From positions 62,001-126,000 of the forward strand of contig JADKKI010000004.1 in the NCBI GenBank assembly GCA_016720595.1: DNA of 64,000 nt. Direction: 5' to 3'. Of this stretch, positions 1-12,438 are shown one piece after another. The position numbers and the translations under genes were made by a program. The notes under the pieces were generated by a model. That model saw only the letters and a program-made list of their open reading frames with translations. It was not told the origin of the DNA and searched no databases. Position 1 is the stretch's first letter. Each line of letters opens with the position of its first letter. The DNA comes from Myxococcales bacterium. GTDB lineage: Bacteria > Myxococcota_A > Polyangia > Haliangiales > Haliangiaceae.

Positions 1-229
1 CGGGGTACGGCGTGGTCCAGAAGCTGAAGAACTGGCCGGCCACCCCACCATCGCGCAGCCGTGGGAGATCGACGTGGCCGAACACGTTGACCGCCTTGGG
101 CATCGGGCGTTCGTGGCGCGCGGCGAGGTCGTAGCCGAGCTTGTCCATCAGCTTGGCGGTGTCCGCGTGGAGGTCGAGGACGTGAACCTCGGCGTGGAGG
201 GCCCGTGCCTCGTCGAGTGTGAGGCTCAT
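1..229 (-). CDS. Membrane dipeptidase (peptidase family M19), N-terminal part
   Basis: Only the first 76 codons lie in the window; the gene runs off the left edge. The N-terminus has the M19 (renal dipeptidase) signature: an aspartate-x-histidine-x-aspartate zinc site (LDLHAD, about residues 18-23), then GHVDLPRLRDGG and QFFSFW. The family hydrolyses dipeptides, including D-amino-acid-containing ones, with a binuclear zinc centre. The ATG at 229 lies 5 bp downstream of the preceding gene's stop, so it is probably the last gene of an operon read leftwards from about 3251. The second half of the metal site is outside the window and cannot be checked. Confidence 0.85.
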   Translation of the reverse strand, partial: MSLTLDEARALHAEVHVLDLHADTAKLMDKLGYDLAARHERPMPKAVNVFGHVDLPRLRDGGVAGQFFSFWTTPYP

Positions 230-234
230 GGGGG

Positions 235-2141
<1,907 letters not shown>

Positions 2142-2145
<4 letters not shown>

Positions 2146-3251
2146 GACCGGAACTCGCGACCGGCAAGCCCGAGCCCACCCAGCTGTCGCCGCACTTCGC
2201 GCAGGGCATCGCCACGCCCGACCTGGGCGAGGTGGCCGCCGTCGAACCACAGCGCATCGACGCCCCAGTGCTTCGCGAGCGCCTCCGCCTGATCCGGTGG
2301 CGTGATCCGATCGCCCTTGCCTGCGATCACCGCGAGTCGCTCGGGTGGCAGGCGGACGGGGCGGGTGAGTGGCGCGTGGACGGCGAACGCGTCGGCGAGC
2401 AGCTCCTCGGTGATGCCGGCCTTCGCCGCACGGATCCGCTGCGCGCTGTGCTCGCCGTGTCGCCAGAACAGGCGCGACATCGACACCGCGGGGATCATCG
2501 CGACCGCGAACTCGAGCCCGCCGGGCTCGTCGGGGCCGGCGACGCTCGCCCACAGCGAGGTGGTGTACCCGCCGAGGGACATCCCCATCGCACCGACGGC
2601 ACCCGCGCCACGGGACCGGAGGAACATCGCGAGCGCGCGGAGATCGTGGATCGCCTGACCGAACCCCTCGTTGGTGCGCATCGGGTTCCCGCTCGGGAAC
2701 TGCGCTCCCGATCTGCCGAGCGACGTGCCGGGTGCGCGATCGCCGTGGAACGGCAGCACGAACGCGGCCACATCGAAGCCATGGCGCAGCCAGTACGGCA
2801 CGACGAACGCCCGCGACGTGACCCAGTGATTCCCGCCGCCCCAGCCGTGGAGGAGGACGATCGTGGGGCGCCCGCGGCCGGAGGTCCACCACCGGGCATG
2901 TGCGGTCAGGTTCTCGGCGGACCGTAGATGGAGATCTCGCGCGGCGGGGAGGAACGGCTGGTACTCCGACGGGTACGCGAGATCGACGACGTGGGTGCCG
3001 AGCGGCCCGTCCCCCTGCGGCGTGACGGTGACCGTCGGTGCCGATGGCGCGGGAAAGAACGGGCTCGGGGTGCCGAGCGTTCCGTCACTGTAGGCGCGGG
3101 CGAGGTCGATGAGGCCGGTGCGTGCGTCCTTGGGATCGATCCGTGGGGTGCGCGGCGCCATCCGGCGCTCCATGAACCGGACGACGCTCCGATCGATCAC
3201 GGCACTGGCCCGCGTGAGCAGATTCGGCACTAGCAGCACCGTACCACCCAT
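2142..3251 (-). CDS. Alpha/beta hydrolase
   Basis: A 369-residue alpha/beta-hydrolase fold protein. Visible signatures are the oxyanion strand IVLLHGWGGG (about residue 128), the nucleophile elbow GMSLGGY (Ser of G-x-S-x-G, about residue 213), an acid candidate in AGKGDRITPP and a catalytic histidine in FDGGHLAQ. An N-terminal region of about 100 residues precedes the fold. The substrate is not evident; the shape resembles dienelactone-hydrolase or abhydrolase_18-like esterases. ATG at 3251 is the first good start after the 45-bp divergent gap to the kinase on the other strand. Its stop overlaps the next gene's GTG, so translation is probably coupled. Confidence 0.85.
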
Positions 3252-3296
3252 CCGTGGGGGCTCAAACCCGCCCGATCGGCCGTAGACTGGAGGGGG

Positions 3297-5009
3297 ATGG
3301 CGCCCGACCACCGTCGACCGGAAACGGGTGATCCGACCCGGATCGATCATCCGGGGGAGCCTCCCACCGAGGTCGATGCACAGGCGACCGTGGTGGAGCG
3401 GCCGCAGCCCACCCACACCCCCACGCCCGTCTCGTTGTCGGGGGTGGCCTCGCAGACACCGTCGTTCTCGATCACCACGGCCGCGCAGGCTCTCGAGAAC
3501 GAGGAGGTCCAGAGGACGCGCGTGTTCATCCGCCTGGGCTGGCTGGCGAGCCTCGCCGGGCTGGGCGCGATCCCATTCGTCGACAGCCCGCGGTGGATGG
3601 TGACCGCTCTGATCATCGCCCTGGGGATCGGGATGCTGGTCAGCTTCTACTACCACCAGGCGTTTCGCGATCCGCGCCGGTTCGGCCCGCGGCCCCTGTT
3701 CGTGCTCGGCGTGATGTCCACCATCAACACGCACGTCGCGATCCTGTTCTTCGGCGCGTTCACGCTCGCGCCGATCCTGATCGTGATGGGGCTCCACTTC
3801 ATCGGCCGCAGCGACCTCCCTGCGCGCCGCGCGGTGTGGGTCACCTCGGCGGCCTGTCACGCGACGATCGCCGTCCTCTTGATCACGGGCGTGGCCCCCG
3901 ACCCAGGGATCTTCGCCACCGCACGTCCGCTGACCACCGTGCACTACATGTTCGGCGCGCTCTACGTTCAGGCGGTGTACGCGCTCGCGTACGTGACCGG
4001 GAAGAGCCAGAGGTTGGTCTCGCTGCGCTCGATCGAGCAGCTCCAGCGGGCGACCCGCGTGGCCTCCCAACGCGCGGCGCTCCTCGACGAGCTCCGCCTC
4101 GATCTCGCTCGCGCGCAGCAGGCCGGGGCAGGGCGGCTGACCGATCAGACGCTCGGTGGCTACAAGCTCGGGGCCGTGATCGGGCGCGGCGCCTACGGCG
4201 AGGTCTACGAGGCGAGCGGCGATCCGCCCGCGGCCGTCAAGGTCCTGCACTTCGAGCACGGCGCTGATCCGATGGTGCTCGCTCGGTTCCTGCGCGAAGC
4301 GCTCGCGACGGCGGCCGTCGCCTCCCCGCACGTGGTCCGGGTGCTCGCGACCAGCGAGCCAGATGCCCCGACGCCGTTCCTCGCGATGGAGCGGCTCCAC
4401 GGCGTCACCCTCGCGGACCTGTTGCGCCGGGTCGGCAAGCTCGCGATCGGAGAGGCGGTCGGCCTCGTCGAGCAGGTCGGGGCGGGCCTCGATGCGGCCC
4501 GGGTCGCAGGCGTCGTCCATCGCGATCTCAAGCCGCAGAACCTGATGGTGGTCGGCACGACGTGGAAGATCATGGATTTCGGTGTCGCCTCGCTCGTCGA
4601 TCAAGGCAACACGCTGACCGCGGGCGGCATCGTCGGGACGCCCCAGTTCATGGCGCCCGAGCAGGCGCGGAGCGAGAAGGTCGATCACCGCACCGATCTG
4701 CACGCGCTCGGGGCGATCGCCTACCGCGCGTTGACCGGTCGCAACGCGTACGGCGGCACCGACGTCCCGGCGATCCTCTACGCGGTCGTGCACACGATGC
4801 CGCTGCGACCGTCGGCCCTCGTTCCCGTGCACCCCGATGTGGATCGATGGGCGGCGATCGCCCTCGCCAAGGACCCGGCGGCGCGGTTCGGCTCCGGCGG
4901 CGAGCTCGCGGATGCGTTCGCCCTCGCGGTCCGCGGTGAGCTCGCGCCATCGGATCGGGCTCGGGGCGACGCGGTGATCTGGCAGACGCCGTGGCAGGAG
5001 CTCACGTGA
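3297..5009 (+). CDS. Membrane Ser/Thr protein kinase with N-terminal multi-TM domain
   Basis: 570 residues. After about 65 polar residues come about six hydrophobic segments (residues 78-240), then a short helical linker starting SLRSIEQLQRATR. A C-terminal Hanks-type kinase domain follows: glycine loop GRGAYGEVYEA near 297-307, VAIK-equivalent AVKVL, catalytic HRDLKPQN near 408 and DFG near 427, with the APE equivalent in FMAPEQA. All key catalytic residues are present, so it should be active. The order is the reverse of most bacterial kinases, where the kinase precedes the membrane segment; the membrane part is presumably sensory. It is paralogous to the kinase at 5686-7383 and coupled by a GTGA overlap to the lipase between them. 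Confidence 0.93.
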   Translation: MAPDHRRPETGDPTRIDHPGEPPTEVDAQATVVERPQPTHTPTPVSLSGVASQTPSFSITTAAQALENEEVQRTRVFIRLGWLASLAGLGAIPFVDSPRWMVTALIIALGIGMLVSFYYHQAFRDPRRFGPRPLFVLGVMSTINTHVAILFFGAFTLAPILIVMGLHFIGRSDLPARRAVWVTSAACHATIAVLLITGVAPDPGIFATARPLTTVHYMFGALYVQAVYALAYVTGKSQRLVSLRSIEQLQRATRVASQRAALLDELRLDLARAQQAGAGRLTDQTLGGYKLGAVIGRGAYGEVYEASGDPPAAVKVLHFEHGADPMVLARFLREALATAAVASPHVVRVLATSEPDAPTPFLAMERLHGVTLADLLRRVGKLAIGEAVGLVEQVGAGLDAARVAGVVHRDLKPQNLMVVGTTWKIMDFGVASLVDQGNTLTAGGIVGTPQFMAPEQARSEKVDHRTDLHALGAIAYRALTGRNAYGGTDVPAILYAVVHTMPLRPSALVPVHPDVDRWAAIALAKDPAARFGSGGELADAFALAVRGELAPSDRARGDAVIWQTPWQELT

Positions 5010-5685
5010 GCTCCGTCGCGTTCGGCGGAGCGTTCTTCGCGTGGCCCTACCACGCCGGCGTCGCGGCCTATCTCCAGGAGCGCGACGCCGTGCCGGCGAC
5101 CGCGCGGGTGATCGGGACCTCCTCGGGCGCCGTGGTCGCGACCATGCTCGCGTGCGGGATCGACATCGCAGGCGCAGGCCTCGCGCTCGGGCTCCGCGCC
5201 GACCGCGACGGGCTCGGCGGTCGCGCCACACCGTTCCTCCGGCCGCGCGCGTTCCTGGCGCCGCACATCGACGAGATGGATCGCGCGCTCCCCGCCGACG
5301 CCCACGTCCGCGCCACGCATCGGCTGGTGATCACGCTGCGGCGCGTGCCGTCGCTGCGTCAGTTCCAGGTCTCCGAGTACCGGACGCGTGCAGACCTCCT
5401 CGATGCTCTCGCGGGGGCCGTCGCGGTGCCGGGCCTCACGGTCACGGTGTTCCATCGGAGCGCCCGGTTCGGTCCGTGTCTCGACGGAGGTCCCGGGGTC
5501 CCCGACGACGAACGTCCCGGTGCCACCACGCTCCGCGTGGGCGTGTTCCAGCGCGGGCGCTACCACATCCGGCCGCGTCCCGCGCTCGCGCGCGAGCTGT
5601 TGTTCGGCGTCCCATCCGATGCCGACCGACGTGCGCTGTTCGAGCGTGGCCGCGCCGATGCCGCGCGCCATCACGGAGGTGCGCG

Positions 5686-5689
<4 letters not shown>
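5006..5689 (+). CDS. Patatin-like phospholipase resembling eukaryotic PNPLA/ATGL lipases
   Basis: 227 residues from the GTG at 5006, which overlaps the kinase stop as GTGA; an in-frame GTG at 4991 is possible but less likely. The N-terminus has the glycine-rich oxyanion segment FGGAFFAWPYHAGV, followed by the nucleophile elbow GTSSG (G-x-S-x-G) and the dyad aspartate in LDGG. The middle segment LPADAHVRATHRLVITLRRV is closer in layout to animal PNPLA2/ATGL than to typical bacterial patatins; this is judged by eye. Family activity is acyl-ester hydrolysis on lipids. No signal peptide is visible, so it is probably cytoplasmic or peripheral to the membrane. It is sandwiched between two membrane kinases, suggesting it is regulated by or acts with them. 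Confidence 0.85.
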
Positions 5690-7383
<1,694 letters not shown>

Positions 7384-7408
7384 ATCGCAATCGCGCTATC
7401 ACGTCTAC

Positions 7409-8805
7409 ATGACTGCGATGCGCTCCCTGACCGCCACTGCGCTGCTGCTCGCCGCCGCAGCGGGCCCGGCAGCGGCCGACACGTTCGGTGGGTTCTCGGG
7501 CGTCGATCGTCCGTACCAGGTCAACCAGGACCGCGCGTGCACGCCGCTCGTCGTCGCGGGTGGCAAGGCCACCGGCTCCCCGCAGTGCGAGAAGGCGACC
7601 GCCGATGTCGTCGCCAAGCTTAGGTTCAAGGATCCGATCCGCAGAAGGGTGCGGCCAAGGCCTCGTTCGCAGCGACGGCGTCGGGCCGGACCCTGACCAT
7701 CACGAGGCCCGCAGGCGAGGTGCTCGTGACCTGGGACGCCCCGGATCCGATCACGAAGATCGTCGAGGTCTACGGCAGCCAGTACGACGATCGCGTTGCC
7801 GTCGCGTACACCACGCGGCGGATGGGCAAGGAGCTCACCGACATCGTCGGCTTCGATCTCCAGAAGGAGGTGCGTCACGATCCGCAGCTGGATCCAGACC
7901 ATCCCACCGGTCCCACGGTCACGCCGCCCACCGTGACGCCGCCGGAAGATCCCAAGCTGACCAAGGCCGTCGCAGCGGCGCGCAAGCTCACCAAGGCGAA
8001 GGCGCTCGCCGGCTGGCAGGCCGTGATCTCGATCGATCCACAGCACGCCGAGGCGCTCTACCAGATCGCCGTGCTCCAGGCGGGCGCGAAGAAGCCCGCC
8101 GAGGCGCAGGCGTCGATCAGCGCGCTCGCGGCCTCCACGCGCCCCGATGCGATCGAGTGGTTGATCGAGGCACGGTTCGACAAGGCGTTCGCCACGCTCC
8201 GCGCGGATCCGCAGTTCCGCGCGAAGATCGGCCTCGACAAGAAAGGCGGCTCGGCCTACGAGCGCCTGATGGGGTTCGGCGGACAGTGGGAGCAGACCGG
8301 TACGAGCTGCGATACGCCCGAGGTCCGGTTCACCGCGACCCGCGATCGCGTGGTCCGGATCCGGGTCAAGTCGCGCTGCAGCGGGCAGGTCTACGATCTC
8401 CCGTTCAAGGGCGCGTGGCGCTCCGACGGTGATCGCGTGGTGCTGACGTTCGCCACCAAGGGCAAGGCCGTCACCGCCGCGGACGAGGCGGTCTGCAAGT
8501 TCGAGGCGCAGGGCGACGAAGACTCGCTGCACTGCAACCTCGGCAACGACATCGAGTTCGTCGTGCTGCCGACCCGCCGCGGCAGTGGGGCGAGCGGCGG
8601 AGCCAACCCAGGAACCAGGAACCAAAACCCAGGTCGGAGACTTTCCATCTCCGCTGCCTTCCCCGCTTCCTTGGTTGATCTCCCGTCGATGTTGGACGGC
8701 GGAAACAACGATGCGAGCTCGACATGCGGCGCGGACGGCTGTCAGTCCGGGCGCCGGACGGCGCGTCCGAATGCCGGCCGGACACGGACACGCCGGCGCG
8801 CGTAG
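7409..8805 (+). pseudogene. Exported protein of unknown function, interrupted by a frameshift
   Basis: The gene starts at ATG 7409 with a clear signal peptide (a hydrophobic run ending AAAD). Coding quality is good through about residue 75, then continues one frame back from about 7640: KGAAKASFAATASGRTL leads into the long downstream frame. The upstream frame stops at 7696, while the downstream one reads on to 8805. This pattern fits loss of one base near 7636-7642. The restored product has a TPR-like helical middle (about 7980-8170) and a cysteine-containing C-terminal beta domain (8270-8580). From about 8590 the reading has no coding character, including a CCAGGAACCAGGAACC run, so the true stop is probably earlier. 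Function unknown. True decay and sequencing error cannot be separated here. Confidence 0.65.
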
Positions 8806-8859
8806 TCGACTGGAATGATTGTGCGTGCGCGCGGCACATCCGCTGCAGCACGGCGAGGC

Positions 8860-9864
8860 ATGCACAAGATCATCGCCCCACTGTCTGCCCCGTTGTTTGC
8901 TGTGATGTTCACCGCCGCACTCGTCGGCTGCGACTCGGACCCAGCGCCGATGTCCCCGGACGCCGCGCCGCCGCCCACCACCGTGCCGCGCGATCCGGCG
9001 GGCCAGTTCGTGGTCGCGACCACGCTCGATCTCGAGCCTCCGCGCGCGGCGACGATCGTGATCGAAGCGCTCGATCGCGCGGCCTCGGAGCCGAGCCGGT
9101 TCGTGCTGGATCGCATGATCGCCACGCTCCCGGACGGACCCACGAAGACCGTCGCGCAGCTCGCGGTCCCCTACGTCGCCGCGTACCTCGATGTCCGGCT
9201 CGATGCGTTCGCGCCGCGGTTCGTCCCCGGTGTCCAGGCGCTCGCCACCGGGTTCGCGCGGATCGCTTCACACGCCGAGCTACTCGAGGCCTGGAGGATC
9301 ATGCCCAGCGGTGATGCGGTCCGCACGATCGCCGGCGTCCGGTTCGATCTCGGCCCGTCCGCGATCATCGCGTTCGCGGACCACGGCCTCGCCGACGTCT
9401 CGGCCGCCACACAGGTCACGCTCGATGGGGGAGGGCAGCTCGGCTTTGCGCATCACGTGATCGCGCTCCGCTACGGCGCTCTCGTGCGAGCGGGCCTCGA
9501 CCTCGCCGTGGTCCCCACTGCCGAACCCACGGCCCACGACGTGGCAGCGGCGCTGGCGACCCTCGTCGATTGCACCAAGCTCGGCGTGCTGGTCGCAGAT
9601 CGGGTCGGCCTCGGGTCTCCGCTCGTCTATCGCACCGCCTGCACGGCCGCGATGGTGGCCGTGGCGGCCGAGCTCGACGAGCACGTGATCGCGATCGATG
9701 CGGCGCCGCTGATGCTGGACACGGTCGGGCTCGCCGTCGGTGCGGATCTCGACCACGACGGGACGATGGACGTGATCCGCGGCGGGCGCTGGACCGGCGT
9801 CGCCGCGCATGTCGGCGTGCCGCAGCCGATCTCGGCCACGTTTGCTGGCGGGAGCCCACCGTGA
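8860..9864 (+). CDS. Predicted lipoprotein of unknown function
   Basis: 334 residues from ATG 8860, with GAGG just upstream; an earlier in-frame ATG at 8815 would put 15 arginine-rich residues before the signal and is less likely. A signal peptide ends in a lipobox (AALVGC), followed by a Asp/Pro-rich linker (MSPDAAPPPTT). The mature part is mostly helical and alanine-rich, with no family I recognise. It contains few cysteines and no haem motif. It stands alone between the disrupted gene at 7409 and the sigma factor at 10182. Likely envelope-associated by its signal; nothing more can be said. Confidence 0.75.
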   Translation: MHKIIAPLSAPLFAVMFTAALVGCDSDPAPMSPDAAPPPTTVPRDPAGQFVVATTLDLEPPRAATIVIEALDRAASEPSRFVLDRMIATLPDGPTKTVAQLAVPYVAAYLDVRLDAFAPRFVPGVQALATGFARIASHAELLEAWRIMPSGDAVRTIAGVRFDLGPSAIIAFADHGLADVSAATQVTLDGGGQLGFAHHVIALRYGALVRAGLDLAVVPTAEPTAHDVAAALATLVDCTKLGVLVADRVGLGSPLVYRTACTAAMVAVAAELDEHVIAIDAAPLMLDTVGLAVGADLDHDGTMDVIRGGRWTGVAAHVGVPQPISATFAGGSPP

Positions 9865-10181
9865 CGGCGGTTGCCACCTCGGACGGTACTTACGAGGGAA
9901 GCGGGGCTCCGCAGGGCGGGCCGCTCCGCGACGCACGGCCGTCCCCCAGCGTGGGCGCTCAGGACGCTACCCCTCGCGGTGGCTGGCTGCTGAAGCCCAC
10001 CAAGGGCTGGCCTGCGACGGCCGGCGGGGCCCGACGACCCTCGCGGCCTCTCCGGCGCCCGGGGACCCCGGGACGCGCTTTCGCGCCGGGTCGACTCGGG
10101 ACCCGTTTGCCCACACCGCGAAGTAAGCCACCTCACACTTGAACGCGGGACGGGGTGTCGGCCACTAAGGTTCGACAGGCT
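9865..10181 (+). other. Intergenic region upstream of the sigma factor
   Basis: This 317-bp gap shows no convincing open frame. It carries a perfect 7-bp inverted repeat, CCCGGGG-A-CCCCGGG (10058-10072), with no T-run after it, so it is not an obvious intrinsic terminator. The autoregulatory promoter expected for an ECF sigma factor could lie here, but I cannot identify a convincing -35/-10 pair. Confidence 0.4.
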
Positions 10182-10866
10182 ATGCTGCTTCGGGTGAAGC
10201 GCGAGACGGGCGGTTTCGACCGCGCGACATTGGAGCCGGCCGACGAGGCCGATCTGATCGCGCGATGTCGTGCCGACGAGCGCGGCGCCCACGACGAGTT
10301 CTATCACCGGTTCCGCCGGCAGGTGGCCGGCAACCTCTATCGTGTGCTCGGCGACCGCACCGATCTCGATGACCTCGTGCAGGAGGTGTTCGTGATCGCG
10401 TTCCGCGGCCTCGAGAAGTTCCGCGGCGACGCGCGGCTCTCGACCTGGCTCTATCGGGTCTGCGTCAACGTCGCGCTCGGCCGGATCCGCACCCGCAAGC
10501 GCAGGCCCAACGCGATCGGGATGGACGATCTCGACAGCGCTGCGATCGATCCGAGCATGACCGAGCGCCCCGAGCAGCCCGATCGCGCGCTCGAGCGTCG
10601 TCAGGATCAGGCGCGCGTCTATCAGGCGCTCGAGCAGCTCGCGCCGAAGAAGCGGATCGTCCTGTACCTGCACGAGATCGAGGGGCTCGATCTCAAGGAG
10701 ATCGCGTACCTCGTCGATTCGAACCCGGTGACCGTTCGCACTCGGCTGTTCTACGCGCGTCGCGAGTTCTACCGCCTGATCGCGGGGGCGCAGCCCGATG
10801 CCGCTGGTGGAGCCGAAGCATCCGGTGCGCCTGCAGCTCGATGCGAGGCCGGAGGCGGACGAATGA
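10182..10866 (+). CDS. ECF-type RNA polymerase sigma factor (probable one-base indel near its end)
   Basis: Sigma region 2 is clear (DEFYHRFRRQV, DDLVQEVFVIAFRGLEKF, STWLYRV), followed by region 4 with its helix-turn-helix (LAPKKRIVLYLHEIEGLDLKEIA, positions about 10630-10780). ATG 10182 is chosen; GTG 10155 is also in frame. As written, the frame runs straight into the downstream anti-sigma gene. However, the segment 10790-10862 has poor third-position GC in that frame. One frame on, it encodes MPLVEPKHPVRLQLDARPEA and ends at TGA 10864-10866, overlapping the next gene's ATG (ATGA). Removing one G from the G5 run at 10784-10788 gives this ending. The end is therefore given at that stop. Confidence 0.82.
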
Positions 10867-12362
10867 GCCGTCACATCAAGCCGCATCGCTGGGCTGATGC
10901 GCTCGCCGGTCGCGTCGATGCTTCCGAGCGCGCCGCGATGAAGCTCCACGCCGCGAGCTGCGCGAGCTGCGCGCTCGCACGCGATCGGGTGGGGCGCGCG
11001 AGCGACACGTTCCCGACGATCCGCGAGCAAGCGGGACCGGAGCTGCCGTGGGATTCGGTACGCGCCCGCGTGCACTGGTCGGTGTCCAAGGAGCGTCGCG
11101 AGAAGCAGGCGGCGGGCGCGCCACGGCGTGTACCCGTGCTCGCGTGGGCTGCGGTCGCCACGCTGGCGGCGGGCGGGCTCGCTGCGATCACGGGCACCGG
11201 GATGCCGAGCGCCTCCGCGCCGGTGGTAAGCGGGGTCTCTCCACCAATCGCACCACCGATCGCACCACCCGTCGGGCCGCCCTTAGCACCACTGGCCACG
11301 CCGCCGAAGGCGCTCGCCGGCCTCGTCAATCGGGTCGCGCGCGGCGAGCTGATGATCGACGGCGTGCGCCCGACCGACCTGTTCCGCCACCGGATCGTCG
11401 CCGGCACCGTGATCGCCACCGGAGAGGGCCGGATCGACGTCCAGTTCGGCGACGCGAGCGCGTTCGCGCTGGGCCCCAACTCCACGCTCGATGTCCGCCG
11501 GTTCGATACGGAGCTGATCGAGCTCGCCGTGGTCGGGACGATCGACATCGAGGTCGCGCCGCGTGCGGTGGGCCAGCGGTTCATCGTGATCGCCGGGGAG
11601 CATGCGATCGAGGTTCGCGGCACGCAGTTCCGCGTCAGTCATCAGGCCAGCGGGACCGCGGTGGCCTGCCGTCATGGCCTGGTCGCGGTCCACGATGCCG
11701 CACAGGGCACGGCCCTGGTCGGCGCAGCGCGTCGCGTGCAGGTGGCCACGGGCGCGGCGATCTCCACGGCTCGTGTCGAGCCGCTGACGGTTGACGAGCT
11801 GACCGCGCTCGCCGAGGCCACCCCGATGACCTTGCCGCTGTGGAACCCCGAGACCTTGATCGCGAGCTCGGCGCCGCTCGAGATCGGCGCGGTCGGCGCG
11901 CGCGATGTCCGCGTCGATGGCATCGAGCTCGGGCTCGCGCCGCTGCAGGTCCGCGTCATGCCCGGTCGCCACACGGTCGAGGCCACCGACAGTGCCGGTC
12001 GCTATCGCCGCGCTGGCTGGGTGGATGTCGCCGCGCCGTCGGCCGGTGTCCCGCCCGCGCGGCTCGAGGTCCCGGCGGAGGTCTCCGCGGGCGCAGGGGT
12101 CCGCGAGCGGCGTCGTCAGCTGCTCGCCGGGATCGATCAGGCACGGCTCGCGCGCTGCACGCGCTCGATCGCCAAGGCCGGCCTCACCAACACGTTCGTG
12201 CACGTCGAGCTGTCCGTGGATGCCTCCGGCGCCGTCGGGTTCCTCAACGTGATCGACACCGACCTGCCTTCGAGCACCGCGAGTTGCGTGCGCGAGGTCC
12301 TCGCCGACGTGCGGTTCAAGGCGGGGGCCGCCGCGACCTGGCGCGAGAAGCTCGACCTGTAG
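10863..12362 (+). CDS. Membrane anti-sigma factor with FecR and TonB/AgmX-type C-terminal domains
   Basis: 499 residues from ATG 10863. Residues 1-45 hold a zinc-finger anti-sigma motif (H29-x3-C33-x2-C36). A transmembrane helix spans about 90-110. A Pro-rich segment follows, then a FecR-like beta domain (about 150-290, including FIVIAGEHAIEVRGTQFRV). The last 85 residues resemble the TonB/AgmX C-terminal fold with two cysteines. Such proteins hold the sigma factor at the membrane and pass on an envelope signal; the signal is unknown. The gene lies directly after the sigma gene and, as written, is fused in frame with it, which I think is an indel artefact rather than a real 726-residue protein. 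Confidence 0.85.
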   Translation: MSRHIKPHRWADALAGRVDASERAAMKLHAASCASCALARDRVGRASDTFPTIREQAGPELPWDSVRARVHWSVSKERREKQAAGAPRRVPVLAWAAVATLAAGGLAAITGTGMPSASAPVVSGVSPPIAPPIAPPVGPPLAPLATPPKALAGLVNRVARGELMIDGVRPTDLFRHRIVAGTVIATGEGRIDVQFGDASAFALGPNSTLDVRRFDTELIELAVVGTIDIEVAPRAVGQRFIVIAGEHAIEVRGTQFRVSHQASGTAVACRHGLVAVHDAAQGTALVGAARRVQVATGAAISTARVEPLTVDELTALAEATPMTLPLWNPETLIASSAPLEIGAVGARDVRVDGIELGLAPLQVRVMPGRHTVEATDSAGRYRRAGWVDVAAPSAGVPPARLEVPAEVSAGAGVRERRRQLLAGIDQARLARCTRSIAKAGLTNTFVHVELSVDASGAVGFLNVIDTDLPSSTASCVREVLADVRFKAGAAATWREKLDL

Positions 12363-12438
12363 TCGCGGCAACGGTTTGTGAACCGGGGTCGCAGGCATTT
12401 GCCTTGACCGGTCCGACCGATTCTGCGACGCAACAGGC

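Noticed and set aside
2146..5231. A minus-strand open frame of about 1000 codons opposite the first kinase and hydrolase
   Set aside because: Its upper part is the shadow of the kinase on the plus strand: Arg/Asp/Ala-rich, no domain, and only the last 369 codons form the real hydrolase.
8590..8805. Coding continuation of the disrupted gene to 8805
   Set aside because: Composition becomes irregular (CCAGGAACCAGGAACC and lower GC) and codon quality drops, so the last part is probably not translated in the intact gene.
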